Assembly (NCBI GenBank): GCA_016703155.1
Contig: JADJCP010000012.1
Location: forward strand, 1-64,000
Reading direction: 5' to 3'
Origin: Hydrogenophilales bacterium
Lineage (GTDB): Bacteria > Pseudomonadota > Gammaproteobacteria > Burkholderiales > Thiobacillaceae
DNA: 64,000 nucleotides
Shown here: positions 11,245-20,804 of the stretch, in pieces
Layout: each line of letters opens with the position of its first letter
Position numbering within the stretch: position 1 is the first letter of the stretch
The notes under the pieces: model-generated
Seen by the model: only the letters and a program-made list of their open reading frames with translations
What the model was told of the DNA's origin: nothing
Database searches by the model: none
Position numbers and translations under genes: made by a program

Positions 11245-12606
11245 TCAGAAGCGGCGGGTGTACATCACCTGCCAGTTGGTCTGGCTATGGCTATGCTCGA
11301 CATCGGGCGTCAACATCGGCATGCCAGGACTGGTCTGGTTGGTTTCCGGGGCATACGTCAACGCGAAGTTCAACTCGGAGTCCTTGTTGAAAACATAACC
11401 GAGGCCAAAGCTCACATGGTTTTCGACGATAGCCGGGAACAGGTAGTTGACGGTCTGATCCGGGATCGGATTGCTGGCAAAGCTGGCTCCGGCACGCAGG
11501 GTAAGCACATCGGAAACCTTGTGGGCAACGCCAACCTGGACAACGGTCTGGTCATCCCAGTTCTGAGGCAATGCGAAATCGACCTTGGTGCCCGCGGGCA
11601 TGCCAAAGGGTTCGAAGGTCATGCTGAATTTCTCCATGACATCCGCCCAGCCGATGTGCTTGATGTCCATGGCCAGCATCGTCTGTGGAGTCGCCTGGAT
11701 GGCCACGCCGAAGGCAAAGGTCTCGGGCCACTCGAAATCGCGCACGGTAAGCCGACCGGGCATCACTTCGCCGATCGCCGCGGTGTAAGCGCCATCGCCA
11801 GTCAGGTCGGCCATGAACGTGGAACCTCTGGAACTGGTCTCCAGATCGTCCAGGGAGGTCTTGGAATGGAACGTACCACCGATGCTCACCATCGGGCTGG
11901 CCTTGTAGACGAAGCCGAGCTTGCCCGCCCAACCGGTGCCCTTGGCCTTACCCGTGTAGTCGTTGTCGTCGGAGAAGTCGATTCGACCAACTGTCGGAAC
12001 ACCAGGCAGCGCCATGGTCGAAGTCGGTTCGACGAGGCCCATCAGGACATTGCCGGGCATCGCCATTTTGATGTCCAGATTGGCCCAGACGAAGTCCAGC
12101 GAGCCGCCCAACGACAGCTTGTCGTTGACGTTGTAGGAAAGCGGAGCGATCAGTCGACCGACACCCAGTTCCGAACGCTGTGCCATGCCATCCGCCATGC
12201 CGATCCAGGTGGAGCCGGCGTATTCAGCGCCCATGCCGCCCTGCGCAAACATGCCGACGCCATAGGTCAAGGCACCGGCTTTACGAGTCCAGCCTCCCGC
12301 CGGCATCAAATAAGCGTCGCCGCCGGACGTTGCGCTGGCGCCAGTACAGGGGGCGCTGGCACAAACCGCTTTGACGTCCGGGCCGAGGAAACCGATGGCC
12401 AGATCCAGGCGATTGCCATCCTGGGCCAAGCCCAGCGTCGCCGGGTTGTTCATCATTGCAGCGTTACCATTGTCATACGCCATCGACGCGCCGCCCATGG
12501 CGGCCCCGATGGGACCATAACCTTCCATATTCATTCCGTTGGTGGCATACGCGCCGGTCGCAAAACCAACGGACATCAGGGCAACGGCTAGCTTGCTTAG
12601 TTTCAT
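11245..12606 (-). CDS. FadL/OmpP1-family outer membrane transporter
   Basis: A 453-residue beta-barrel protein with signal peptide MKLSKLAVALMSVGFATGAYA and the mature N-terminus TNGMNMEGYGPIGAAMGGAS. The segment AYDNGNAAMMNNPATLGL is the conserved NPA region of FadL hatch domains, and the C-terminus ends in MYTRRF with the terminal aromatic typical of outer-membrane porins. Family members let hydrophobic compounds such as long-chain fatty acids or aromatics cross the outer membrane; the substrate here is unknown. Start 12606 is preferred over 12618 because GGAGGAG precedes it at ribosome-binding distance. Confidence 0.9.
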   Translation of the reverse strand: MKLSKLAVALMSVGFATGAYATNGMNMEGYGPIGAAMGGASMAYDNGNAAMMNNPATLGLAQDGNRLDLAIGFLGPDVKAVCASAPCTGASATSGGDAYLMPAGGWTRKAGALTYGVGMFAQGGMGAEYAGSTWIGMADGMAQRSELGVGRLIAPLSYNVNDKLSLGGSLDFVWANLDIKMAMPGNVLMGLVEPTSTMALPGVPTVGRIDFSDDNDYTGKAKGTGWAGKLGFVYKASPMVSIGGTFHSKTSLDDLETSSRGSTFMADLTGDGAYTAAIGEVMPGRLTVRDFEWPETFAFGVAIQATPQTMLAMDIKHIGWADVMEKFSMTFEPFGMPAGTKVDFALPQNWDDQTVVQVGVAHKVSDVLTLRAGASFASNPIPDQTVNYLFPAIVENHVSFGLGYVFNKDSELNFALTYAPETNQTSPGMPMLTPDVEHSHSQTNWQVMYTRRF

Positions 12607-12718
12607 ATACTCCTCCATGTCAACTTCACTCCATAACTGTCGCAGGTTAGGCGAGTTTTGGCCTTGTTACAAGGCTTTCGGAGCAAAAAAGCAGCTTCCG
12701 GCACATGAATCCGCGATG

Positions 12719-13954
12719 TTATTTATCGCCATCCAGTACCAATGTCTGTATGACGATGCGTCGGTTGCTGTTCGATTGGGGGTCGAGCGGTTGCGTCGCG
12801 CCATAGGAGATCACCGACATCCAGCTTAGCGGGATGCCGCCGGTTTCGTGCAGATAGCGTTTCATCACCTCGGCCCGGGCCTTGCCGAGGTGATAGTTGT
12901 AATCATCGCCGCTGGTGTTGTCGGTGTGTCCCTGGATTTCCAGGTGGTAATCCTTGCCCAATGCCTTCACGCGCTTCACCAACGCATCCAGAACCGCGCG
13001 ATCCTTCGAGCCAACAACCTGCAAATTCAGCGGATACAAAGTCTTGTCTTCAGTCAGCCGCGTTGTGAAGGCGACCTTGCCATTGCTGCGGATATCGCTT
13101 TGCGCGGCCAGTTCCATGGCACTGCGCGCCATGCGCGCCAGTTCGTCCATGCGCGACTCCAGGCGGGCCATGCGCTCAGGCAGCTGTGTGGTGAGCTGAT
13201 CCAGGCGTTGCTCACCCTGGCTCAGGCGCTCAGTCAGTGTTTTCGACTGAGCCATGCCGTCGGCGACATCCTGGAGCAGCGCGCCCTGCATATCCGCGGT
13301 GGCACGCATTTGCGCCGCGGTTTGCTCCAGACGCTGTTCGCTCTGGCTCAGGCGCTCAGCCAGTGTTTTCGACTGGATCATGCCGTCGGCGATATCCTGG
13401 CGCAGCGCGCCCTGCATATCCGCGGTGGCACGCATTTGCGCTGCGATTTGTTCCAGGCGCTGATCCATGTGCTGTTCCGATTGCGCCAACCGCTCCGCCG
13501 TGGCGGCGGCCAGCGTCGCTGACGCCGCCAGCTTGTCGGAATCGGCATCACCGCGCGCCGCCATGTCATGCGCCAACGTCGCCAGTTCATCGAGGCGCAG
13601 TTCGGCTTGGGTAAGCAATTCGCGTTGGCGCGCAACGGCAGCGTCGCGCAGCGCATTTGTAGACTGCGCCTGTTGTTCCTGCGCGACGAGCCGCTCCGCC
13701 AACGCCTTGGTATCGGCTATTGCCGCATCGAGACGATGACTCAGGGAGCGCTCCCTGGCCTGTGCCTCGGCGATCTGCGCCTGGGTCAGGCTGGAGGCTC
13801 CGGCACTCGCCTGGAGGGCCTCATCCAGCTTCGCCACCTGGACTCTCAGAGGCTCGGTTTGCTGGGATACCGCATCCTGGGTGGCGCATCCAGGCAAGCC
13901 AGCCAAGGCTGCCGCAACGACAACGAATAACCGATGAGATGATGCATGGGACAT
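12719..13954 (-). CDS. OmpA-family lipoprotein with long coiled coil
   Basis: A 411-residue protein. The N-terminal lipobox region LAALAGLPGC predicts lipid anchoring. Residues about 30-280 are Ala/Gln/Arg-rich coiled coil, including two near-identical 42-residue units (AQMRATADMQGALxQDxADG) encoded by a 126-bp tandem repeat (13254/13380). The C-terminal 120 residues form an OmpA-like peptidoglycan-binding domain (LEIQGHTDNTSGDDYNYHLG, then SNRRIVIQTLV). It probably tethers an envelope membrane to peptidoglycan. Its partner is unknown, as no tol/pal or motB-type neighbour is present. Confidence 0.85.
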   Translation of the reverse strand: MSHASSHRLFVVVAAALAGLPGCATQDAVSQQTEPLRVQVAKLDEALQASAGASSLTQAQIAEAQARERSLSHRLDAAIADTKALAERLVAQEQQAQSTNALRDAAVARQRELLTQAELRLDELATLAHDMAARGDADSDKLAASATLAAATAERLAQSEQHMDQRLEQIAAQMRATADMQGALRQDIADGMIQSKTLAERLSQSEQRLEQTAAQMRATADMQGALLQDVADGMAQSKTLTERLSQGEQRLDQLTTQLPERMARLESRMDELARMARSAMELAAQSDIRSNGKVAFTTRLTEDKTLYPLNLQVVGSKDRAVLDALVKRVKALGKDYHLEIQGHTDNTSGDDYNYHLGKARAEVMKRYLHETGGIPLSWMSVISYGATQPLDPQSNSNRRIVIQTLVLDGDK

Positions 13955-14172
13955 TTCGCGACTCCAGACAGTAAGGTAAACACCGGATGGCCGCCCTAGC
14001 CGTGGCTCACACGCGCTGCGCGCGTGGGCGTCGGGTCGACGACATTATTCGTCAGTTTAGCATCGGCCCTCGGCCGGTTTGGCCAACCCGGTTGTGCCCT
14101 GCGCGCGTCGAATTACCCAGCTTTTCTTGACAAGGCATAGGCCAAGGCGATCATGAGTGAGATAATGCCGAC
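13955..14172. other. Intergenic region between divergent genes
   Basis: Holds a short GC hairpin (cacgcgctgcgcgcgtg, 14009-14025) and presumably both promoters. No clear boxes were identified. Confidence 0.35.
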
Positions 14173-14481
14173 ATGAATTCTGACCAACCCATCCCCCCGC
14201 GCCGACGGCTACAGGCCCTTTTGGCGATCCCCGACAGCCAGCGCACCGAGGCTGAGTGGGACGAGCTCGTCGAACTCGAAATCTCCCTCGCCCCCGGCAA
14301 CCGGGCCGACGGTGCGCACCAGGACAAACCCAGGCAGGATTATCCGCGCCAGGAAAATCCGGGCCGTGGCCAGCCACCGGGTTCGGGTGGCGCAGGCAAA
14401 CCGCGCCAGCACAGCGGTCCCAGAGGCAAGAAACCGCCTCGGAAGCCCCACGGCAACCCGCCCAAGAGCAACCCGGCTTGA
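14173..14481 (+). CDS. Small conserved-type hypothetical protein, basic Pro/Gly-rich tail
   Basis: A 102-residue protein. The N-terminal half (PPRRRLQALLAIPDSQRTEA, WDELVELEISLAPGNR) has a helical, codon-biased look. The C-terminal half is low-complexity (Pro, Gly, Lys, Arg, Gln) and probably disordered, suggesting nucleic-acid contact. I do not recognise a function. The start is the first ATG, soon after a promoter-like stretch, and the next gene begins 57 bp downstream. Confidence 0.55.
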   Translation: MNSDQPIPPRRRLQALLAIPDSQRTEAEWDELVELEISLAPGNRADGAHQDKPRQDYPRQENPGRGQPPGSGGAGKPRQHSGPRGKKPPRKPHGNPPKSNPA

Positions 14482-14537
14482 GTTCACCCACGACGCCGCC
14501 GAGCGTCGTTATCACCCACGAGCCCTGATTCAGCCAC

Positions 14538-16183
14538 ATGGCGCGCATCCACCCCGACGGTTGGCGCGAGCTTCAGGCCACGGGTGCCGCCGCACGCGAA
14601 ATCGAGACCTTGCATTGCCTGGCTACCGGACTGCCGGAGTGCTACAGCATCTACCATGGTGTCCACTGGTCCCGCGTCGAGCAGGGTACGGCGCTGTTCG
14701 GCGAGATCGACTTCGCCATCGTCAATCCAGCGGGGCAGGTACTGCTGATCGAACAAAAATCGGGATTCCTCGAGGAAACGCCCGAGGGGCTGATCAAGCG
14801 CTACGGCCAGACGGAGAAACACGTACCGATGCAGCTGGCGCGCAACCGCGATGCCCTCCTCGCGCGCCTGACGCGCGCCTCAAGCCAGGAACGCATCCAT
14901 CTGGATGCCCTGCTTTATTGCCCGGATTACACGGTCAAGGCGCCCGGCAGCGCCGGCATCGACCCGAGCCGCATCGTCGATGCCAGCCGGCGCGACCGTC
15001 TGGCCGAGGTCATACGCACCTTGCTGCCGGAAGATGCGCCGGTCACGCCCTTGGCCGAGCGGGTACAGCGCTTCTCGCCGACGAGCTCAAGCTGGTTCCC
15101 GACGTCAGTGCCGTCATCGGCCAGAGCCAGATCCTCTATACCCGCCTGTCCGGCGGTCTGGCCCACTGGGCGCGCCAGATCGACTGCCAGCCCTTTCGCT
15201 TGCGCGTAACCGGCACGGCTGGCTCGGGCAAGACCCAACTGGCCCTGAATGTGTTGCGCGATGCCGTCGAGGCCGGTCGACGGCCACTTTATGTCTGCTA
15301 CAACCGCCCCCTGGCCGACCATATCGCACGCATCGCCCCGCCCGGCTGTAGCGTGGCGACCTATCACCAGCTAGGCGACCGCCTCTACCGGGCCTCCGGC
15401 CGGATTCCCGACTTCAGCCGGCCCGGCGCCTTCCAGATCCTGGAAACCTTCATGGCCGAGCACCAGCCCGGTCCGGACGCGCATTTCGACGAACTCATCG
15501 TCGATGAAGGCCAGGACTTCCTGCCCGCCTGGAAGGACAATCTGCTGAAATTGCTCCATGCCGATGGCCGCGCCTGGTGGCTGGAAGACCCGATGCAGAA
15601 TCTCTATGGCCGCGCGCCGCTGGACCTGCCCGGCTGGGTCAGCCTGCGCGCCGACATCAACTACCGCAGCCCGAAGGACATCCTCGGTCAGATCAACCGC
15701 CTGCTCGGCCCGGAATCGGCGATCAGCGCCGGCAGCCCGATCACCGACCCCGAGGTCGAGATCCTCACCTACGCCGATGCCGCCGGCTTGATGGAGCGCA
15801 CCAAGACGGCGATCACCCGGGGTCTGGGCGCGGGCTTCAGGAAGGAGGCCATCGCCCTGGTCACCTATCGCGGCCGGGAACATTCCCTGTTCGCGCCCCT
15901 GGATCGCCTGGGACCGCACAGTCTCAAGGCATTCACCGGTGACTACGATCTACTGGGCTCACCGGTCTACAGTCCGGGCGAGTTGTTCATCGACTCGGTC
16001 TACCGCTTCAAGGGACAATCCGCGCCGTGCATCGTCTTTACCGAGATCGACTTTTCCGAACTGGACGAAGCCGCGCTGCGCAAGCTGTTCGTCGGCATGA
16101 CCCGGGCCACGCTCAAGCTGATCCTGGTCATGTCCGAAGCCGCGGCCCAGGTATTCAAACAACGCATGGACAGAGAACCATAA
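14538..16183 (+). pseudogene. NERD-domain UvrD-like helicase, frameshifted
   Basis: The first 178 codons hold a NERD nuclease-related domain (TALFGEIDFAIVNPAGQVLL, IEQKSGFLEE), with the E-I-D..E-Q-K pattern of restriction-like folds. At about 15070 the frame shifts by one missing base. The rest encodes an SF1 ATPase: Walker A TGTAGSGKTQLAL, Walker B ELIVDEGQDF, NYRSPKDI, VYRFKGQSAPCIV and the motif-VI-like FVGMTRATLKL. Repaired, the product is about 548 residues. NERD-helicases occur in DNA-repair and defence settings; the substrate here is unknown. The downstream UPF0149 gene starts directly after its stop. Confidence 0.8.
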
Positions 16184-16879
16184 ATGCTTGATCAAGCCCT
16201 CACCGACGCCGAATTCGACGAACTCGACCAATTCCTGATCTCCGACAACGTGCCGGGCGGATGCATGGATATCAGCATGCTCGACGGCTTTCTCACCGCG
16301 CTGCTGATCGGTCCGAACACCCTGCTGCCAAGCCGCTGGCTGCCGCATGTCTGGGGTGAAACGGACGACATGCCGATGAACTTCGAAAATGAAGCCCAGG
16401 CGCAGCGCATCCTGGGGCTGAGCATGCGCCTGTACAACGACCGCGCCCGGGATCTGGCCGAAGGCGTCGACCTCTACGACCCGGCCATCTACACCCGCGA
16501 GGATGAAGGCAAGAGCATTGCCATCATCGACGAGTGGTGCACCGGGTTCATGCGCGGCGTGATGCTCGATGCCGAGGCCTGGGACCCGTTATTCCAGTCC
16601 GAGGAAGATGCCGCGCTGCTGACGCCGATGATTCTCTACGGCACCGAGTCCGGGATGCAGCAACTGGAGGAAAACCCGTCGCTGAAGGCACGTCACCAGC
16701 ACATCGCCGACGCCATCGGCGTCTGCGTCATCGGCATCCGCGACCACTGGCTGCCGTTCCGCAAGACCGCTTCGACGTTCCGGCGCACGGCCGACAAGGT
16801 CGGCCGCAACGACCTGTGCTCCTGCGGCAGCGGCAAGAAATTCAAGAAATGCTGCGGCAGTCCGGAAAAACTGCACTGA
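16184..16879 (+). CDS. UPF0149 (YecA/YgfB) family protein with SEC-C zinc motif
   Basis: A 231-residue protein. The first 180 residues match the UPF0149 fold (LTDAEFDELDQFL; MLDGFLTALLIGP; WCTGFMRGVML). The end carries the metal-binding SEC-C motif (GRNDLCSCGSGKKFKKCCG), also found at the C-terminus of SecA and YecA. The SEC-C motif binds zinc or iron and, in SecA and YecA, contacts ribosomes. The start codon abuts the stop of the NERD-helicase gene, implying one transcript. The molecular role is not established. Confidence 0.9.
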   Translation: MLDQALTDAEFDELDQFLISDNVPGGCMDISMLDGFLTALLIGPNTLLPSRWLPHVWGETDDMPMNFENEAQAQRILGLSMRLYNDRARDLAEGVDLYDPAIYTREDEGKSIAIIDEWCTGFMRGVMLDAEAWDPLFQSEEDAALLTPMILYGTESGMQQLEENPSLKARHQHIADAIGVCVIGIRDHWLPFRKTASTFRRTADKVGRNDLCSCGSGKKFKKCCGSPEKLH

Positions 16880-16885
16880 ACGCGG

Positions 16886-17272
16886 TCAACCCCAATACTT
16901 CGCCTTTCCCGGCAATACCCAGCGGACCCCGCCCCGGGGGTCTTCCTTGTCCCCGGCATAGCGTGGGATCAGGTGGATATGCAAATGCGGCACGCTTTGT
17001 CCACCGGCCTTGCCGTGGTTGATGCCGATGTTGTAACCGTCCGGCTGGTGCGCGGCGTCGAGGATCGCCTTGGCCTGGTTCAGGGCCTTGAGCAAAGCCA
17101 GTTGCTCTGCCTCCGTAGCGTCGAACAACGTCGCGAAATGGCGCTTGGGGATGATCACCGTATGACCGGGCGAAACCGGAAACCCGTCCTTGTAGATAAC
17201 GGTCTGAGCGTCCTCGGCGAGCACGCGCGCGGGATCCCGGTGACAAAATGGGCAGGGTTTTGGAGTGGTCAT
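16886..17272 (-). CDS. HIT-family nucleotide-binding protein
   Basis: A 128-residue histidine triad protein. It contains the N-terminal CPFCHRD zinc-type pair, PGHTVIIPKRHFATLFD, and the catalytic triad VPHLHIHLIPR. HIT enzymes hydrolyse nucleoside phosphoramidates or Ap4A-type dinucleotides. The exact substrate is not predictable. It is convergent with the UPF0149 gene and divergent from the hydratase gene. Confidence 0.93.
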   Translation of the reverse strand: MTTPKPCPFCHRDPARVLAEDAQTVIYKDGFPVSPGHTVIIPKRHFATLFDATEAEQLALLKALNQAKAILDAAHQPDGYNIGINHGKAGGQSVPHLHIHLIPRYAGDKEDPRGGVRWVLPGKAKYWG

Positions 17273-17386
17273 GGCCTGTAAGCCTGTCGTAATTATTGGG
17301 AAATCGGCTGGGTAAGCGTAATGATAGCGCCTGAGTCCACGTCCGCCGATTCACGGAATCACCGCGCCGGGACTAATATCGCCGCC

Positions 17387-18131
17387 ATGGACGACTCGAA
17401 CAGCCATGCCGCACCCCTGATTCACGCCTACCGCGGCGGCACCCGAGCCGATGCCCGGCCGGGAGTTGGCCCGGCCACGCCTGAACAGGCTTACGCCGTG
17501 CAGCGTGCCGTATGGCAGGCCATGATCGGCGATGCCAGGCCTCGCGCCTGGAAGATCGGCGCGCCGGCACGTGACGCGAAGCCGCTTGCCGCACCGATAT
17601 TCCCGGACCGACTGGTGGCGAGCCCGGCGCGTTTCGGTCGCGAGCGGTTCCTGAGTCTGGGCGTCGAAGCCGAGATCGCCTTTTGTTTCGGGAAAGATTT
17701 ACCGCCTCGACACACACCCTATTCGCGCCAGGAAATTCTCGACGCCATCGCCAGCGCCCACGTTGCCATGGAACTTGTCGACACCCGCCTGGCCGACCGG
17801 ATGCCGCCGGGCCGCTGTGGCGGCTCGCCGACAATCTGCTCGATGGCGCGCTGGTGATCGGCCCAGCCATCCCGAACTGGCGCGACCTCGACTTCGCAGC
17901 CCAGACCGCGCGCGTATTTACGGGAGACGCGCTGATCCGGGAGAGCCTTGGCCGCCCCCCCTGGACGACCTGTGCCACTGCATCCCCTGGTGGATCGAGC
18001 ATGTCGGTGGCGCCCGGCAAGGGGACATCGTCACGACCGGCGCCTGGAACGGTATGCACCCGGTGCGCATGCCCGGCGTGCTCCGGGTGGAGTTCGCCGG
18101 CCTGGGCGAGGCCTTGGCCGAAATCGCCTAG
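17387..18131 (+). pseudogene. 2-keto-4-pentenoate hydratase/FAH-family protein, two frameshifts
   Basis: The first frame gives PLIHAYRGGTRADARPGVGP, AYAVQRAVWQAMIG, AWKIGAP and LGVEAEIAFCFGKDLP, typical of hydratases that add water to 2-hydroxypentadienoate-type acids in catabolism. Homology then jumps to a second frame near 17810 (RLADNLLDGALVIGPAIPNW) and a third near 17957 (PLDDLCHCIPWWIEHVGGA..GDIVTTGAWNG), ending at 18131. Each jump equals one missing base, and the second falls in a run of eight C. Repaired, the product is about 248 residues. The metal-ligand E-x-E (EAEIAF) is present. No other catabolic gene is adjacent. Confidence 0.75.
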
Positions 18132-18157
18132 TTTGCCGAGCCGATCATTCGGCGTGG

Positions 18158-18436
18158 CTAATCGTCATCGTCGTCCGCCATCTGCCGGCGCGGCACGGTC
18201 GCCGGATCGGCGATGATGCCGCGATAGATCTCGACGCGGTCGCCCGGATTCAAGGCCGCATCCAGCTTGACCAGTTTGCCGAAGACACCGACCGCCTGCT
18301 CGGTCAGGTCGATGTCGGGAAACTGGCGCAGGATGCCCGACTTGATGATGGCCTGTTCGACATTGCTGTCCTCGGCCACCTCGATGCGCAGCCAGACCTG
18401 CTGCACCGGATCGGAATAGGCGATACCGACTTGCAT
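18158..18436 (-). CDS. rnfH: RnfH family protein
   Basis: A 92-residue ubiquitin-fold protein (UPF0125): VGIAYSDPVQQVWLRIEV, GILRQFPDIDL and VGVFGKLVKLDAALNPGDRVEIYR, with an acidic tail of five Asp. RnfH is encoded with Rnf complexes and in toxin operons, and its role is unclear. It is the last gene of the rnfABCDGEH cluster, 9 bp after rnfE. Confidence 0.9.
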   Translation of the reverse strand: MQVGIAYSDPVQQVWLRIEVAEDSNVEQAIIKSGILRQFPDIDLTEQAVGVFGKLVKLDAALNPGDRVEIYRGIIADPATVPRRQMADDDDD

Positions 18437-18445
18437 GTGCGTCTC

Positions 18446-19114
18446 CTAAGCGTTTTGCGGCACGCCGTCGGGCTGCGACTTTTCAGCCAGACGCTTGTCG
18501 AGCACGCGCTTGCCGGCCAGCAGGCAGCCGACCACCAGGAACCCGCCCGGCGGCAGGATCATCAGCAGGAAGCCCTTGTACTCGGGAATCAGCGTCATCT
18601 CCAGAAACGCGAACGACTGACCGAGCAGCAGATGCGCCTGGGCGAACAAGGTGCCGCTGCCGAGCACCTCGCGCACGCCGCCGATCAGCACCAGCGCCAG
18701 GGTAAAGCCCAGGCCCATCATCAGGCCGTCGAAGGCGGAACTCGCCACGGGGTTCTTTGCGGCAAACGACTCGGCCCGGCCGAGGATCGCGCAGTTGACG
18801 ACAATCAGCGCAATGAACAGGCCCAGCACCTTGTACAGGTCGTGCGCCCAGGCGTTCAGACTCATGTCCACCAACGTCACCAGCGTGGCGATGAAGACGA
18901 TGTAAACCGGGATGCGTACCTCGGCGCTGATGAACCGGCGCAGGGCCGATATCAGCGTATTCGAGCCGATCAGAACCGCCGTCGTTGCCAAGCCCATGCC
19001 CAGTCCATTGGTGGCGCTGCTGGTCACCGCCAGCAAGGGGCATAGCGCCAGCATCTGGGCGAAGACGACGTTGTTGTCCCACAGGCCATCGCGCGCGATA
19101 CGGCTATAGTTCAT
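18446..19114 (-). CDS. rnfE: Rnf electron transport complex subunit RnfE
   Basis: A 222-residue integral membrane protein, opening MNYSRIARDGLWDNNVVFAQ, with LALCPLLAVTSSATNGLGMG and six predicted helices. RnfA and RnfE are paralogous subunits that hold an iron-sulphur centre in the membrane of the ion-pumping ferredoxin:NAD+ oxidoreductase. The start at 19114 is chosen because homology begins there and it overlaps the rnfG stop by 4 bp. The longer frame upstream is spurious. Confidence 0.95.
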   Translation of the reverse strand: MNYSRIARDGLWDNNVVFAQMLALCPLLAVTSSATNGLGMGLATTAVLIGSNTLISALRRFISAEVRIPVYIVFIATLVTLVDMSLNAWAHDLYKVLGLFIALIVVNCAILGRAESFAAKNPVASSAFDGLMMGLGFTLALVLIGGVREVLGSGTLFAQAHLLLGQSFAFLEMTLIPEYKGFLLMILPPGGFLVVGCLLAGKRVLDKRLAEKSQPDGVPQNA

Positions 19115-19731
19115 GGCTTGACTCCAGGTTGATCGAGCAAGCGGGTTTTCTCGCGGCCGAACCACTCCAGGCCGCCTTTCACCGCCTTGACCACGGCACG
19201 CGGCGTGATCGTCGCGCCGGCGAACTGGTCGAAGACGCCGCCATCTTTCTTCACCGCGAACTTGTCCGGCGCCGGATCGCCCAGGCTTTTGCCTTCGAAG
19301 CGGTGTATCCAGTCCGCCTTGGCCGGATCGATCTTGTCGCCCAGACCCGGCGTCTCGGCGTGCTTGATGACGCGCACCCCGAGGATCCGACCGCCCTTGT
19401 CGACGCCCATCATGCAGACGATGCGCCCGGCGTAGCCGTAGCCCACCACCTGGAACACCACGGCCTCGACCTGGCCGGCGCGACGCGCCCGGTAGGCCGT
19501 GACCTCGCCCTCGGGGCCGGGCAGCACGAGGCGATCCTTGAGCAGATCATTGTCGTACCGGCCCGGCAGCACCTGGGTCAGGGATTGTTGCAGGTCGCGC
19601 GCCTCGGCGGCGGCGATGTCCGGTCCCGTGGCCTTCGAGGCCAGGGCCAGCGCGGTGCTGGTGAGCAGGGCCGCGATCCCCAGCAGGGCGCCCTGGTAAC
19701 CGAGTTTGTCGCGTAACGCATCGAGGTTCAT
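19111..19731 (-). CDS. rnfG: Rnf complex FMN-binding subunit RnfG
   Basis: A 206-residue protein with one N-terminal membrane helix (YQGALLGIAALLTSTALALA) and a periplasmic FMN_bind domain. FMN is covalently attached to a threonine in the S/AGATxT motif, here DQFAGATITPRAVVKAV. GYGYAGRIVCMMGVD and HAETPGLGDKI are also conserved. It overlaps rnfD by 4 bp and rnfE by 4 bp, showing tight translational coupling. Confidence 0.95.
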   Translation of the reverse strand: MNLDALRDKLGYQGALLGIAALLTSTALALASKATGPDIAAAEARDLQQSLTQVLPGRYDNDLLKDRLVLPGPEGEVTAYRARRAGQVEAVVFQVVGYGYAGRIVCMMGVDKGGRILGVRVIKHAETPGLGDKIDPAKADWIHRFEGKSLGDPAPDKFAVKKDGGVFDQFAGATITPRAVVKAVKGGLEWFGREKTRLLDQPGVKP

Positions 19732-20804
19732 TTTCCGGACTCCTTCGCGGGGGTCAGGGCCACGCCCTTGCGGTCACGGCCGTAGATGCGCGGTTTCAGG
19801 TAACGGTCGATCACCGGTGTCGCCGCGTTCATGAGCATGACCGCGAAGGCGACACCCTCCGGATAGCCGCCCCAGGTGCGGATGATCCAGGTGAGCAGAC
19901 CGCAGCCCAGACCGAAGACCAGTTGTCCAGAGGCCGCGTTGGGGCTGGAGACCGGATCGGTGGCGATGAAGAAGGCACCCAGGATCACCCCGCCGGAGAG
20001 CAGGTGGTAGAGCGGTCCGGGGGCATGTGCCGGGTCGATGAGACTGGCCAGGAACGCCGGCACGACAACCCCGGCAAGCATCGCCACGGGGATGTGCCAG
20101 GTAATGATGCGCCGCCAGATCAACACGCCGCCACCGGCCAGCAACAGCAGTGCCGAGGTCTCTCCCAGACTGCCGGCACGCTGGCCCCAGGCCATGGCGT
20201 CCGGGTGATAGAGGCCGGCGAGGATCTGGTCGAGGCCAATGCCGCGTCCCAGATCGGTCTTGACCTGGCCGAGCAGCGTGGCGCTGGAGATGCCGTCGGC
20301 CGGCGCCGTGCCGGCGAAGGTGATCGCCAGTCCGTCGACGAAACCCGGCGCCGCCAGGCTGGTAATGGGTACGGCACCGATCCAGGAGGTCATCTCCAGC
20401 GGAAAGGAGATCAGCAGCATGACGCGTGCCGCCATCGCCGGATTGAACAGATTCTGCCCCAGACCGCCGAAGATCTGCTTGGCAATGACGATGGCGAACA
20501 GCGAGCCGACCGCCGCCAGCCACCAGGGCGCCCAGGGCGGCAGCGACAAGGCCAGCAGCCAGGCGGTAAGCAAGGCCGAGCCGTCCATCAGCGCGGCTTT
20601 GATCGGCCGACCCATGATGCGCAAAGTCACCGACTCGGCCAGCAGGGCCACACCCAGCGATACCAGCCAGACATTGATCGCCGGCCAACCATAGAGCCAG
20701 AAGCCAAACAGGGTGGCGGGCGTCAGCGCCAGCATCACCGTGGCCATGACCTGGCCGACGCTGACCTGGGCATGGGCGTGCGGGGAATGGGCCAGCGGCG
20801 TCAT
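19728..20804 (-). CDS. rnfD: Rnf complex membrane subunit RnfD
   Basis: A 358-residue multi-helix membrane protein related to NqrB, carrying covalent FMN on the threonine of SSATLL (about residue 187) and riboflavin in homologues. KQIFGGLGQNLFNPAMAARV and FFIATDPVSSPNAASGQLVFG are conserved signatures. It takes part in ion translocation. It overlaps rnfC by 4 bp. Confidence 0.95.
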   Translation of the reverse strand: MTPLAHSPHAHAQVSVGQVMATVMLALTPATLFGFWLYGWPAINVWLVSLGVALLAESVTLRIMGRPIKAALMDGSALLTAWLLALSLPPWAPWWLAAVGSLFAIVIAKQIFGGLGQNLFNPAMAARVMLLISFPLEMTSWIGAVPITSLAAPGFVDGLAITFAGTAPADGISSATLLGQVKTDLGRGIGLDQILAGLYHPDAMAWGQRAGSLGETSALLLLAGGGVLIWRRIITWHIPVAMLAGVVVPAFLASLIDPAHAPGPLYHLLSGGVILGAFFIATDPVSSPNAASGQLVFGLGCGLLTWIIRTWGGYPEGVAFAVMLMNAATPVIDRYLKPRIYGRDRKGVALTPAKESGK

